From NCBI RefSeq assembly GCF_000002235.5, contig NW_022145612.1, forward strand, positions 20,288,360 to 20,352,359: DNA of 64,000 bases, in the 5' to 3' direction. Positions 10,784 to 23,492 of this stretch are shown piece after piece; the stretch's first letter is position 1; every line of letters starts with the position of its first letter. The position numbers and the translations under genes were made by a program. The stretch comes from Strongylocentrotus purpuratus (Eukaryota; Echinodermata; Echinoidea; Camarodonta; Strongylocentrotidae). The notes under the pieces were generated by a model, which was not told the origin of the DNA, searched no databases, and saw nothing but the letters and a program-made list of their open reading frames with translations.

Positions 10784-13516
10784 GTGAGTATATCAACCTC
10801 CTACGATGAAACAAAGAATGTAAATACTGCATTGCTGCTTCATACTAAAGCATCTTTTGCATGTACAATTTGTACAACATGTACATTAGTTACAGGCGTG
10901 AGTCCAGAAGGTTTATGTGTTAATGTAACATTAAATCCTTCTCCAATAACGACATAAGTTACATCTAAAAACCTTTAATTCCTAATATTAGTTATATTTG
11001 CTAAAATATTCTTAATATGCCCTGGTAAATTCTTAGTACCATATTGCACTCTTGAATGCATGAAATTCTATGATTACTGCTATTCCCTCAAGGTCAATTA
11101 TAACTTAACAAATTATTATTACACTTTCACCAACTTCATGGTACAGTATTCTCTGTAAGAGATTTCATATGATGTTACAGATTTTAGGGTGTTGTCAATG
11201 TACAGGAAAGCCTACACCAGGCAGAAGCCCTTCAATTGGCAATCTGCAGTACCATCAGGGTGACGTGTCATGCATTACCTTACTGCGCAATGCTTGTAGG
11301 TTACGTATCCTATTAGAAACAAGTGTCACCCGACTCACGTACCTGTAGTCTCCATTTAGAGACATTTCTTGTCATCGTGTTCACTTCCGATTTTCGTGCA
11401 TGTAATATTTTGACTTCAAAACCAAACCAAAGTGTTCTTGTGAATCTGTGTGATATTTTTCTAATGTGATTAAATAAAGTGATGAATAGATATTCCATGT
11501 TTTGACATCATGATGCATATTCTAGTGGACCTTCCTAAACACTCCCAAATGAGCCAAACTTACCAGAGTATGAATAAAGACTATCTTTAATAAAGCCAAG
11601 CGTGGAGTTGCTGGTGGGCAAATGAAGTGATCAGCATCCCGTTTTTAATTTACTGCCTTCCTTCATGCCCTTGCTGTGTATGAAAAGAAGGAACTGTCAT
11701 TGCCATCTTTAATCCAGAGAATTTGAATTAATTGCTCTCAACTTCTCAAGTACTTACATGTATACTGCTTATGTCTATGCTAGTAATCGAAGAAAAATAA
11801 ATGATTATTTAATAAACATTGCTAGGAGTAACAGGTGTGAAATTATAAACGAGCAAAACAAAATGAAAATAAGAATTGCCACATTAGCCAATGGTACACC
11901 TGAAATACAAGACTGATAATATAGTTCAAATGTATGATATTGAGATTGCACAGCTTCTATACATGTGTTGGACTGCATTCTAACTGTGCGTTTCAAGCTC
12001 CACTATTCAACCTTTAAACAGATTTAATCATTCTGCAGTAGACATCGAGTCATATTCAACTTAACAAATAATGTTAGAGTAGTACAGGAAGTGCTAAAAG
12101 AAATGAAAAAAGTTCAAATATCCAGTCAAGCTTCAAAGATCAACCCCCTCACAAAAATCATCATTTATTAAATTTTCAATTACACGTCCGAGACGAGCCT
12201 ACCCGTTGAATCCTTTATTACACTTGTACCTGAAGCATGCCCCCAATCTCATCAATAGATGCGTGGATGCAGCTATAAATATTCCCATGGAGCATCCAAT
12301 CCTCCTAATGTAGGAGGGACCCACACCAGGAGTGCTAGTCTTCGTTTTAATGGCACGTTTTTTCCCCATGCGTCCAGGCAATTAATTTGTGTCTCGTGAA
12401 GTTGTTGATAGGCAAATTTATGACAATGCCTGAAATTAGTCTGCAGTTGTTTTAGTACATAAATGTAATCCTGTATATCCGTACATCCTTTGTGATGTAA
12501 TCGAGTTTAGAGAGGCCTTAGTATGATATGACCCTCTAGATAGTAGACTATGATAGGGGCGAGAGTGCAGTTGGCCTCACGTGGTGTCATAACCACCATG
12601 TGGGGATGAGCCATTTATCATGTCGCAGATGTCATCTAACACATGCAGTGTGAAACTCTCTCTTTCTCAGAGTAAAAAAATGATAATAGAAGACATTAGA
12701 GAAGACTCCTTCCCAGTAAATCATGCTTTAGTAGTATCATTTATTGCTGAAAGGAAATCGAAGAATTCTCAAGGGAACTGTTACTTGTGATTTATTTGTT
12801 TTTCCCATATACATGTACACAGTATATTTCATCATTTTAGAGACTAATAATTATAAGGAAGCATTGGTAATGTCAATGCTTTATTTCTAAGATGCGTTAT
12901 ACAGGCTATGAATAATTTGACAATAATGAAGACAGGAGTAAAGCGCATGTTGAATTTTAAAAATATCTGTTTTCTCTACTGCTCCCTTTTCACAGTTTTG
13001 GATTATTAATGGTGTCTCACAGTTAATTTTTCTATTTTTTTAAAAAAACATGTAGAATACAGCATATAGTTTTCGTCAGATGAGACCAATACATTAATAT
13101 GAACCATTCCTTTGCCCTATACCTATTTTATGCATTATTTTATAAATGAATACAGCCTACCCTTTGATATCTGTTTTCAATATATCAATATCTAGTGCTT
13201 AATTAACATGTCATCCATACAATTGAAAAGGAACCACCATTCTATTTACCGTGATCCAACTTTTGCTCTGGTAATGATTGCTCCGGGCTGTGTTTCGTCA
13301 AAGATGTAGGGGTAGGGTGGCAAGTTGGTTGTTAGTTAGGGTTAAGGTAAGGTACAGTAAGGTGCTGGATCAAGGGTTGAAGGTAGAGATTCAATTAGCG
13401 TGAATGATGGACTGCATACATGTAGGGTGATTGTTGCAGGAGCATGTTTCGTACAACCGTCATGTTCTTATAACTGTTATAATAAGCCGTTTCATTTTTG
13501 TCATTTTATCTTGCAG
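10784..13516 (+). other. GNAI: Intron between Gi-alpha coding exons 5 and 6
   Basis: 2.7-kb intron, donor GTGAGT and acceptor ATCTTGCAG. Mostly AT-rich unique sequence. A GC-richer stretch at about 12180-12380 contains CTATAAATATTCC (MEF2-like) and a TCCTCCTAATGTAGGAGG hairpin (12299-12316). No mobile element or additional exon is recognised. Confidence 0.75.
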
Positions 13517-13646
13517 AATGTTTGATGTTGGAGGTCAGAGGTCAGAGAGAAAGAAGTGGATACACTGTTTTGAGGGTGTGACTGCAATCATCTTCTGTGT
13601 GGCTCTCAGTGCCTATGATTTGGTTCTGGCAGAAGATGAGGAAATG
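13517..13646 (+). CDS. GNAI: G protein alpha-i subunit, coding exon 6 (switch II)
   Basis: 130-bp exon between TTGCAG and GTAAGA. After the base that completes Lys it encodes [20 protein letters not shown] and then [20 protein letters not shown] with EEM at the end, closing on a codon boundary. DVGGQ is the G3 motif: the Gly is the gamma-phosphate sensor and the Gln (position 204 in Gi-alpha) positions the hydrolytic water. SERKKW is switch II, which binds G-beta-gamma and effectors. All catalytic residues are intact, and 130 bp equals the vertebrate GNAI exon. Open frames extending beyond this exon into the introns are not coding. Confidence 0.97.
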
Positions 13647-14591
13647 GTAAGATTTGTGTTTTGTTCTTTTTGTTTCCTGTATATGTACATGCTTGTGGCC
13701 GTGGTGTCTGTATTCCTCAATTGTTGTTTTTCTTTAAAAGTAACTATCCCCCCCCTCCAAAAAATAAAAAGATAACAATAATAATAAATAGGGTAGATAA
13801 ATACATAAAATAAAAATGGAAAATGAAATGAATGTATTAAAATCAGAAGTAAAAATTAAAAGGAAAAACAGACCAGACAAGAAAATTAAAAGAATATACG
13901 ATAAACAAAAGGAAGAAAAAAAAAGAAAAGAAAACAAAATGACAAATCTTTAGACACACAATCACCCCCCCCCCCAAGATAATAAAATAAACAAAATAAC
14001 ACTATTTGGGAAATCATTAACGTTTAGAGTGCTTAAGGGAAAACAATTACGTTATATTAGGGTGCACACAGAAGTCAACAAGAAGTTAACTCAAAGTTAA
14101 CTTCCTTGTCCTTATGGAAATAAGGACATTAAGTAATGCTGAAAGCCAATATTTTGCATATCAACAAAGAACCCATATTTAAAGAAAAAAAAATTATGGG
14201 AATTGATCTCTTAGTAAAGTTTTCTTCTCTCCCTGATTTTGTTGTGTGCTCTCACCAAAGTGTGTAAATTCCAACTTTTGATTTGCCTTTGTTTTGCTTA
14301 GTTTTTGCTTTATTCATTTATGCTCTTTTTGTGCCATATTCTTTTGTAGCTCTGACAGAAAAGAAAAATCTTTCAACAAGTCACTAGTCGGAAGTTGCCT
14401 GTGTGAATTCTCTTAGAAACACACTGGCTGATTTTAGGTATAAAAAAAACTGAAATGGACAAAAATGTAACTGCAATGTCAATTTATTTGTAGGAAATCA
14501 GAGTTAATCAAGCTCCATGTACAATACATGTAGGATGCAAATACTTCGCTTCACTGATCCAGACATCATTATCAGGATTTTGGATATGTTG

Positions 14592-14621
14592 AACCAAGGA
14601 GATTTTACAATCTCCTTGGTT
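14592..14621. other. Perfect 13-bp hairpin
   Basis: AACCAAGGAGATT, loop TTAC, then AATCTCCTTGGTT: an exact 13-bp inverted repeat with a 4-base loop inside the Gi-alpha intron. It is too short for a typical animal microRNA precursor, which needs about 20-22 paired bases on each side, and no extended pairing is visible outside it. Function unknown. Confidence 0.85.
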
Positions 14622-14770
14622 GAACACTACATAGACCTACATTATTGGATGTACCTTCCATTCTTTTACATTTTTGAAATATCTGTGCAGCTAAGGTCAA
14701 AGGAAGTTCTTACTCCTGCTTTTCTCTGCTGTTACAGTGTTGTATCTTGCAACTAAAATGTCTCTTTTCC

Positions 14771-14834
14771 TCCTGCAAACATCCTGCAAACATCCTGCAA
14801 ACATCCTTCAAACATCCTGCAAACACCCTGCAAA
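14771..14834. repeat. 11-bp tandem repeat, about six copies
   Basis: TCCTGCAAACA is repeated about six times, with TCCTTCAAACA and CCCTGCAAA variants. A simple minisatellite in the intron; overlapping open frames on both strands are artefacts of the repeat. Confidence 0.9.
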
Positions 14835-16412
14835 GGTGTGCATTCTGTTGCCTGCATTTGAAAAATAAAGTAAAACAGAGATTCATGTATGCCAATAGCT
14901 GCATGAGTAACATACATACAGGTATATACAAGTTTAAGACTCACAAAGAAATGCTTATTGACTCTGACTGGTATAGAATCAATTAATGTATATGTTATAT
15001 CAACCAACTTTGGGAAGCCAAGATATTATTTGCTGCACAATATGTGAAAGGAGATTTCTCTGACAATACAAACAATGCGCACATGAATGTTCCTTTGTTC
15101 CATTGTGTGAAAATATACATTACATACAGTACATACTGTACAATGGGACATGTATAGTTTATCCTTTAAGCCACAAGACCTTGCATTTTTCATGGAAAGT
15201 CTGACAGTAGGGTCATGCTGTCTGTGTTATTCATGTCCCCTTTATATTCTACATCATGTACATGTACATTATGTACCATTCATATGCATTAGGCCCGTCT
15301 TAATCAGCTCGAGCTTCCTAAATAACCCGCTATTTTCAGACTCGGGATATTATCCCGAAGCATGAAATTGCATCTTCACCAGACAGATACTTAGTGCAAT
15401 ATCGTTCTTTAAAATAAAACAAATTTGAATATAATCCAATTCATTTAAATAAATTGAAAGCTGGCGGTAGACTAATCAATTTTAGCTCGCTTTATGCCCT
15501 GTACATGAAATTCCTTTTCACGTTCCAGGAATTGGCATGATGTATCACAATTTTGTTTCCTTTTTGGAGATAGAAACATACATTTTTTCCTAGAATTTCC
15601 TTCCTTGGAAATTCATTTTGGGCATAAATTGCTTGTAATAACTAAAAACTGCAGTACAACAAGGAGGCCGACAAAATGAATCTTGTAGATGGTTACAGAT
15701 TTAATATTTCCTTTCCTAGTATTTCTCGAAACAACAAATATGCGCATGATATGAATCATGTTGAGTATCACATGGCACATAGCCAAGCATAGCATCATGG
15801 TCCGATGTACCGCCCATGTACATGTACTCCATGCTATTGCCTGAATGGAACGAGTCATGTCATTTGATCTTTCAGCAATACAGGATATGAGGCGAGCTTC
15901 TTAACCAGGTGATTGGGAGAAACATTGTTTGGAGTAGATTTACATTTATGTTGTAATGAAGACATAGGATGACAGGTTACTGTATCAAAGGTACATGTAC
16001 ATGTAGCCTGGATACACAACAGGATTTGAGAATGAATGTATGTGTACAAGCCAGGTAAAAGAGCCTGTTTATTCAATTTTATTGCTTCACGTAAATTCAC
16101 TTTTTCAGAATTATATGCGGAAGGGAAGGGCTGTGGTACTAGGAAATATTTCAAACACTAGGCAATGAACATTTCATTTTATTAAAAGGGATGGGTTCAC
16201 TTAAAAATATAGTTTCATGCCTAAAACATCAATTTTCTGAAGGCTTCCTGAACATGAGGTATTGTCTAATGAATTGGGATTAATTCATTGATTGATCAAT
16301 GATGATTCAATTGATTTATTTACATCTTGATCATTCAGTTGATTTATTGATAAAACCCATTCTAGGTAAAACATATACTTGGCTAGTTTACAAAAGAGCC
16401 ATACGTGATAAA

Positions 16413-16460
16413 TAATAAATAATAATAAAAACGTGACTTATAAAGCGCTTACCACCGAAG
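16413..16460 (-). mobile_element. 3' tail fragment of a retroposon with (ATT)n end
   Basis: Read on the - strand, the segment gives GGTAAGCGCTTTATAAGTCACG followed by TTTTTATTATTATT. The AAGCGC..TTATA phrase before an ATT tail resembles the end of the SINE at 30780-30995 (GAGCGCTATATAAAA then ATT repeats). Only the tail is visible, probably a 5'-truncated insertion. Confidence 0.45.
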
Positions 16461-19179
16461 TCTCTAATGTATATCAGTGCAGAATACAGTACAGTTAAAG
16501 ATGAAATAAGAAAGATAATTATTTTTAATAATTTTAGATAAACTTATTATTTAAGTTAAAATAAACAGAACATGTATACGGTATCCAAAGTGTTCAAGGT
16601 TTGAAAAAAAACCTAAATCTCCAAAATGCTGAACATACTGTACATGTACATATGTCATATTTACATTTAAACACTATACTATAGAACTGTTTGGCTACGT
16701 ATCCATGAAGTTTGAATCTTTTGACATCTCCTAAAGGTTGATTCTTAAAATGCACACATGCATGACATTTTTGAAGAAATTATATTTCTATGGATTTTTA
16801 TTAGAGTATCAATTCTTCTGTACTTAAAACATTTTGTTGGGAGTGAAATTGACACTCAATCTTGCCTTTTCTTACGTCAGCAGAAGCACATTGTTTCTAT
16901 GGAGATTAATATTTCCTCCAATTACTCCAGCATGCATGTAAGAAATATCTTCTGCATTTAGCATTGTTTGCACACTGCAGTTGTCATGACTCTGGACTAT
17001 TAGTCATGGGCACAGAGCAGGCTGCCTGCCTGCCTGCCTGGCTTGTTCTCTGTGATGGAGCACTAAAGCTCTACAAGCTAGATGAGTTAAAAGCTCTCCA
17101 CTCTTATTTCCACTGATCTGGGTAAATACAATGTGTGCCAGCTTGCATCTCTTTCTTTTTGTCTCTCTCTCTCTCTTTCTCCCTCTCTCCTTCTCCCTCT
17201 CTCCACTCCCTCTCTCCACTCCCTCTTGTATCCATCCATGTTCAGAAAATATATACATTACATGTAAATGAAAGAGTAAAGTATCATTACAAACCTTGAA
17301 TGTGATATCTTTTGTTTTTACCTCTCGCATTTGATTTATTGGATGATACAGACGGTCTTTATTTGTTCTATCAATAAAGGATAATTTTTCACCATATGTG
17401 ATATACTACAGAAGTCATGATTCCTTTCAATATTTTACTGGTTATACATTAACGATGGAACTTGAAATACTAACATTACCAAGTGATCATGTGTTTTATT
17501 TTGGTGATAAAGATGGCCTTAATAATCTTAATACCACAACATAAGTATTACATGGGCTTGATAAAATTAACTTGTATGGAATGTGTTTTTACCCTCAGTT
17601 TCACTAGTACTCCAAAATAAGAAAATTTCAGAAAAACATGAAATAGATATTGATTTAGAAAATTTGTTATTTGACCCCTTTTCCTAACACTGCATTACCT
17701 TTAAAGGTCACAAAAAGAAGAGAGGGAAATCTTGATGACCTCTCTTTTAAAATTCAGGGACAAGTACATATATGTACAATATACATATAGGATGTCAAAT
17801 TGCAATATGGATTTTAAGATAAGAATGTAACTTTTTTCTGAGCCTTATTCTTGTTATGTACATTGTAGTTTTGATATATATATATTTTTTACTAATGACT
17901 TCCTATCAATTATTGAAGTTACTGCCCCCCCCCCCCAATAAAAAAAAAATCTCCATTTCAGGCTCTTTTATCTTGGGTCACACCAACAAAACGGACAGTT
18001 GACCAAACAAAAAATTACATGTACATTACCCCCAATGGCAGGATATCGGTCGGTTTGGAGTCTGGGTGGAGTCAGTTTTGCAGTGTGAATTTACACTTTG
18101 GTTATTTTCAATCAATTTCACAAGTTTTGTAAGAGAGTGGAAATATAGCCTGAATGGTGAAAGGGGTGTGTAGCCCTAAAAATTAGAGCCCCCAAAATTA
18201 GAGCCCCCCATGAAGAAAGGAAGTGCCCTTCAAAAAAAATATCTCTAAAAATGTTAAGTGAATTGTAATGATGTTTGATTGTTGCCAATGCTGTCAGTTA
18301 CTTCACATGTCATACTAGAACCTGTAGCAACCCCCATACATGAACCTGTAATATATAGGTGTATTCCTTTGTGAATTTGTGATAAAATTGTAAAAAAAAC
18401 CTATTACAATGAAGAAAGCATTGATTACATGAAAAGTTTACAAATTATTGGAACATGTACATATACAGTACACTGTACATGTAGGCAGGACTATTTTGAA
18501 AGTAGACATGGAGAAGTACAATACATGTACATATAGCAGGAGAGCTCAGCAGCATTTTCCTTATGGGGGTGGGGGGTGGATAAGAATGGTAAAGGTCTGT
18601 GTTCACTAGACCCTTGTTAACACATCAACAGGGGGGGGGGGGGGTTCAGTCCAAGTAGGGCGTCCATGGCTGCACCCCTTTTGGTGTTTGATCCTGCCCA
18701 TGTGTTTTTATGCTCCTGTTCTGCTGCTAGGAAGCATTCTGTCGCAAAAGGAATAAAATCAATTTTTGTATGTACATGCTGCCTACTTGTTTACTCAAAA
18801 TGAAGGCTACTTATAGACGCGAAGATTAGAATTTCAAATTACACAGTATCCTGTCGATATTTGCTATTTTGGTTGCATGGAGAATTGGAGATGATTCGAG
18901 TTAAATTTTATGTATGAGATGAGCAAAAATAGCAGAACATCTGTTTACAGAAATTCAAGTTGAAACATGTGTTTTTGCTTTCAAGAAGTGCATATGTTAT
19001 GGGATGACAATTATGTTATTTGCAGGAGAAGGATGCTGAATAGGTGGGCATTTGGGGCTTGCTCTTCATGCATTATTCTATACACTTCTCCTTCATGTGC
19101 GCATCGAGACACAAAGGCATGAAGCAGCAGCAGCGAGAACCACACTCACACACTCCGACTCGCACACACCCTTATACAT

Positions 19180-19205
19180 ACACACACACACACACACACA
19201 CACAC
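19180..19205. repeat. (CA)n microsatellite
   Basis: About thirteen CA dinucleotides, within a wider CA- and CACACT-rich region at 19140-19210. It produces spurious open frames in several phases. Confidence 0.95.
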
Positions 19206-21944
19206 TCTCACAGCCTGCATCACTACCACCACCGCATCCCTGAATACATCTTGCAAGCATCCATCTCACACGGCTGCCATGATCATCATCTCTGCATAGT
19301 TACAGTGTTTGGCGCAATGTAGTCGCCAGCGATACCATTATTGGAATTGTAATTTTGCAGGCCTTCATGGTTGATTGCGTAGCGAGAGTTATGCGTACAC
19401 TAACTCATGCTATTGAAAATCTCCTTTTGCATCACTTCAGATGTACATGTAGAGGAAAAAAGATGTAGTCGCCAGGGTCGAATACATCCATCTGATGCGA
19501 TGTGAATAAATAAAGATATATTTAGAAATGAATTTTCAAAGGTGCTTGAATGGATTGAATATCACAGAAATTGCTAGCCATTGATTTATCAGATCTATAC
19601 ATTGGCTGTAAGATTGAAATGCATTCAAATCAAACCAGAATGAAAATCTTGATTGTGCTGAGTCATTCGTCAGCCTGAGATTATGCCATCGTGGAAAGTA
19701 GTTGGTGCCAAAAAATTTACTAAAGGAATTGTTCATTGTCCTTGAATGCACTGCTCTGCGGTTCGAATTATACAATAAATGACCATTTTAATTGTTAAAA
19801 CTTAAAACTATTGTTACACTCTTTACATTTGGTTTTTCAGAGTTTGAAACCGGAATCAAAATAAGCAATTGATTGAAATAACGATGTGCTATTATACCAC
19901 TCTTTACATTTAGGTTTTCTTTTCAGAGAGAATATTTAGGCTTTTGTTGTTCCAATCATACATGTATTCCAAAATGTCAGTTACATATCTTTTGAATGTA
20001 CATCCATACATACAGGTACATGCAGCAGCAGCAGCACGCTTACCCATGACCATTCTAAATTTAATTTATATGTATTGGCTGTAGCTTAAGGGTAATTGCA
20101 GCACTTCCAAAAATTAAAATCACTCAACAGAGTGGAATTACAGGGATGAATCAGAAATTTATGTACCAATTGTATTTTCCATCTACTGCTGTTGCCTTTA
20201 AAAAAATATGATACCATATCGACTTGTAATGACATTCTTTGTTCATCTTTTGAAAAATGTAACTAAGTTTTTCCATACAAGTCATGAATACTTTATTCCC
20301 TGTTATTCTGAACAATACTAGTTTCCATGTTGCTTTGAAATTGTATTTCTATGGGTGAATTTGAAAACCAGGACTTTCTTTTTCTAGGGGGGGGGGGGTG
20401 GGTGTTGCTTTGCATGTTTCTATTATCTGCTTTTTTTCTCTTAGAAAAGACACAAGAAGATAGGAAGTCTCTCTTTTTTTGTCCTTTTTTTTAAAATAGA
20501 AAACTAGTTGATAACATGGATACTAATGTTTGTAAAGAAACGAAAATATTATCGGTAGTAGATGTTTGCCGTACAGCTCATTCTATTCTTCTAGTGTTGG
20601 TAATTCCGCCTTGGGGTTGCTTGGCAGTAGAAAAATGCACTGCAAAGTGATAAATCTAGCTATAAATGTGTACATGTAGGCTTTTAAAGTGTTTTGGTAT
20701 ATACACATGTACATGTACATATCGTTAAATACAACTGGAGTTTAATGTACATGGAGTGTGGACAGCTATAATATTACAGGCGGGGATGAAGAAAAAAACT
20801 GTTGAGGGAACAGTTATTTTCACTGTTAATGTACCAAGTAAAACAAAACAAACAACACCTGGTTTCATGCTACCTGAATCAAGAAATATGATAAACCTAA
20901 ACCATGAGGAAAGTTATATAGAATACATGTTGAGATCATGCTCTCATGGCGAGAAGAAAATGAACTGAAACTAGATATTCACATGAGGGTACCAATAACA
21001 TTATACAATGTATGTCAAAGGACAAAGGTGCAGTAGCATTGTATACATGTATGAAGAGATAGTAGTTGAGATATTGAAAGAGAGTTCTTGAAATGTATAT
21101 GTTCTGTCCATCTGTCATCACATGCTTACATTCATAGAGCAAACATTTACAGGAACTTCTAAAGGCAGTGACAAATAACAGAGAGGGATGACAAATGAAT
21201 GTATTCTTGACCCTTTCCAAAATGAACAAATATCAAAAGCAACAAATAACAATTAAGTGAAAATGATTGTGAGCATATTCTGCATGCACTAGCCATGCAG
21301 ACCAAGAAGTTCTTTTAAAAAGTCTTATTCATCCATTTCCTTTTATAATGTTTTAAATGTAAAGTGATGCTCAAAGGAAAATGATACTTGTAATGTAGAT
21401 TTAGAATGTAAATTTGAATATCTCATTTTACACATTATATCATGAGTTAAAATCATGTCAAAATTGTTGTTATGTTATTTTATTGATGAAGCGATCCTCC
21501 ATTTTAGATGCACAACATTGTACATAAAGTTCATATTACACTGTAGATAGGACCACCATAATTAAATGCAAATTTTCCATAATCATGTTATGATGAAAAG
21601 ATCTCCAATTAATTCGTTCATATACTATTGTGATTCATGTTCAAGGGCATGGCTAATCACAAACACGACAACCTCTGATCTTCTACAGAGGCCCCGAGGA
21701 AATATTCACACTGTTGTTCTGCTCATAATTGAAAACACTTCACACCTCATGTGCCCTTCTCCATGTATAGTCGAGGAGAATAACATGTTTGGCGAAGCAG
21801 GCAATCCCTGCATGTTTTTATTTGAAATGAAAAGTTATTTGTGTGATTGATGTGGCATCGCAAATTATTAATGAATCACTACATACAGCCTCCACATTAA
21901 GATTAAAGTATTGGTACTCATTTTATCAAAACATCTTTCACTTT

Positions 21945-22137
21945 TCTTTCTCTCTCTCTCTCTCTCCCCCCCCCCCAATCTTTCTCCCCCAATCTTTCTC
22001 TTTTCCCCTCCCCATCCCCCTCCCTATCCCCTTCTCCCCATCCCCCCTTTCCATCCCTCTCCCCATCCCCCTTTCCATCCCCCTCCCCATCCCCCTCCCC
22101 ATCCCCCTTTCCATCCCCCTCCCCATCCCCCCTCTCT
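21945..22137. repeat. CT microsatellite and C-rich CCCCATCCCCCT minisatellite
   Basis: A (TC)n and poly(C) block (21947-21977) runs into about ten tandem variants of CCATCCCCCT and CCATCCCCTTT. The pyrimidine-only + strand gives long Pro-rich open frames, and Gly/Asp/Arg frames on the other strand, which I do not regard as genes. Confidence 0.9.
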
Positions 22138-22879
22138 CTATCTGTGTATAGTTTTCTCAACCCTGTCTTGTTTCCATTCAAGATTATTTCATCTCCTCAT
22201 CTTATTCTTCCCTATGTAAATCATTTCCTTTCTCAATATTCTATCTGTGATATATATAAATTTCATTCTGGTCACATGCATACACTGTACACGTACCTTT
22301 TCTTTACTTTGACCTCGACGTATTAGTTTCATTTATAGTTTATCTCAATTGATATTCAGAGGGTCTTCTTGCAAATCTTAACATAATTTGAGGAGCAAAT
22401 TGTTTTGATCAGTATATACATGTACATGTATGCAGGCAGCATAGAGTTGATATATTCAAGACATCTATCTAGCAATTAGGTGTTGCATTTATAAGTTGTT
22501 TTCTTCAGAAGGAGTCTCAAGCAAACAATTAACATTGCAAGTATCACAAAGCCCATATGAAAATTACTATTTTAAAGATCTAATTCTAAATGTATTATTT
22601 ATGAGCATTTAATAGACCAGTATCAATGAACTGATATCTAATAAAAACACCATCAAGTTCTGGCACTACGATTGAATTTCAGAGCTAAATCATTAAAATA
22701 TGAAATTAAATATTTAATAGGTACTGTATACATTAGAAAGAAAAACCTTCATTTGCTGAGGATGTAACATGTACATGTAGGACCAGCACAATTGTAACTC
22801 AATTTGAAATTTTCTTGGAAATTGCATAACATAGAAAGATCTACATCTATGTATTTCTAAACATTTGAATTGTAAAAAC

Positions 22880-23492
22880 TAGTGCTGTAACATCACGGAT
22901 ATCTCCAATTCCGTTTAACCGCCTGTCAAAACCGGACGGTTTTCGGTTAAACGATTTATTAAAAAAAAAAAAAAATTAAAAAAAAAAAATCTTTTTTTTT
23001 TTTTTTTTTTTTTTGGCCGTGTGAAAAAGCAGGAAGGTGATTTAACTGAAGGCGCCGATTTGTGCTTGTGAACTAGTCACAAATAATAGTAACAATGTCG
23101 TTTTAGAATAATGTGTAAGATCATTAAAGTAAATTAAAAACAGTAGAGGACCTAGGATAGAACCTTGTGGTACACCATGTGTTAAACTTGGATGAATATA
23201 TATTGAGATCTATTACAAATATTACTTTCAAACCAAGATGACAGACAAATTGGAGTGTTGTTCTAGTTTCCAAGTGGTAAGTCATCACACCGACTACTGA
23301 GCTGGGAGACATTGCCAGGCATAGTGCCAGGTGGAGGGGCATAAATCGAAACTTTAAAAAAAAAATTAAAAAAAAAAAAAAATTATAAAAAAAAAAAAAA
23401 AAAAAAACGGGAAAACGAAACCGTCCAATTGAAAACGGAATCCGCCATGGGCGGTCGGATACCGGATGGTTAAACGTTTGACTACAGCACTA
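22880..23492. mobile_element. hAT-like non-autonomous DNA transposon with perfect 8-bp target duplication
   Basis: The element starts TAGTGCTGTA and ends TACAGCACTA, an exact 10-bp terminal inverted repeat. It is flanked on both sides by the identical 8-mer GTAAAAAC (22872-22879 and 23493-23500). Eight-bp duplications and ends fitting YARNG are diagnostic of the hAT superfamily. Subterminal regions mirror one another (CCGTTTAACCG..CCGGACGG on the left, reverse-complement CCATCCGG and CCGTCCAATT on the right). The middle carries A- and T-runs and a reverse-transcriptase remnant (23030-23345), so the element was either a host for a nested retroposon or captured one. No transposase is present. 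Confidence 0.85.
23030..23345 (-). pseudogene. Non-LTR retrotransposon reverse-transcriptase remnant nested in hAT-like element
   Basis: On the - strand, 23175 down to about 23113 reads GVPQGSILGPLLFLIYFNDL apart from frame slips. This is conserved RT block 4/5 of non-LTR elements (consensus GVPQGSILGPLLFLIYINDL). Upstream on the same strand, degenerate WFESNICNRSQYI resembles the W-SYLSNRxQ segment that usually precedes it. Stops and frameshifts break the reading and the YADD catalytic block is absent, so it is a dead fragment. Long A-runs border it on both sides (about 22962-23014 and 23353-23407). A related copy lies at 25150-25460. Confidence 0.7.

Noticed and set aside
14592..14621. MicroRNA precursor
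   Set aside because: Only 13 paired bases with a 4-base loop and no extended pairing; too short for Drosha/Dicer processing.
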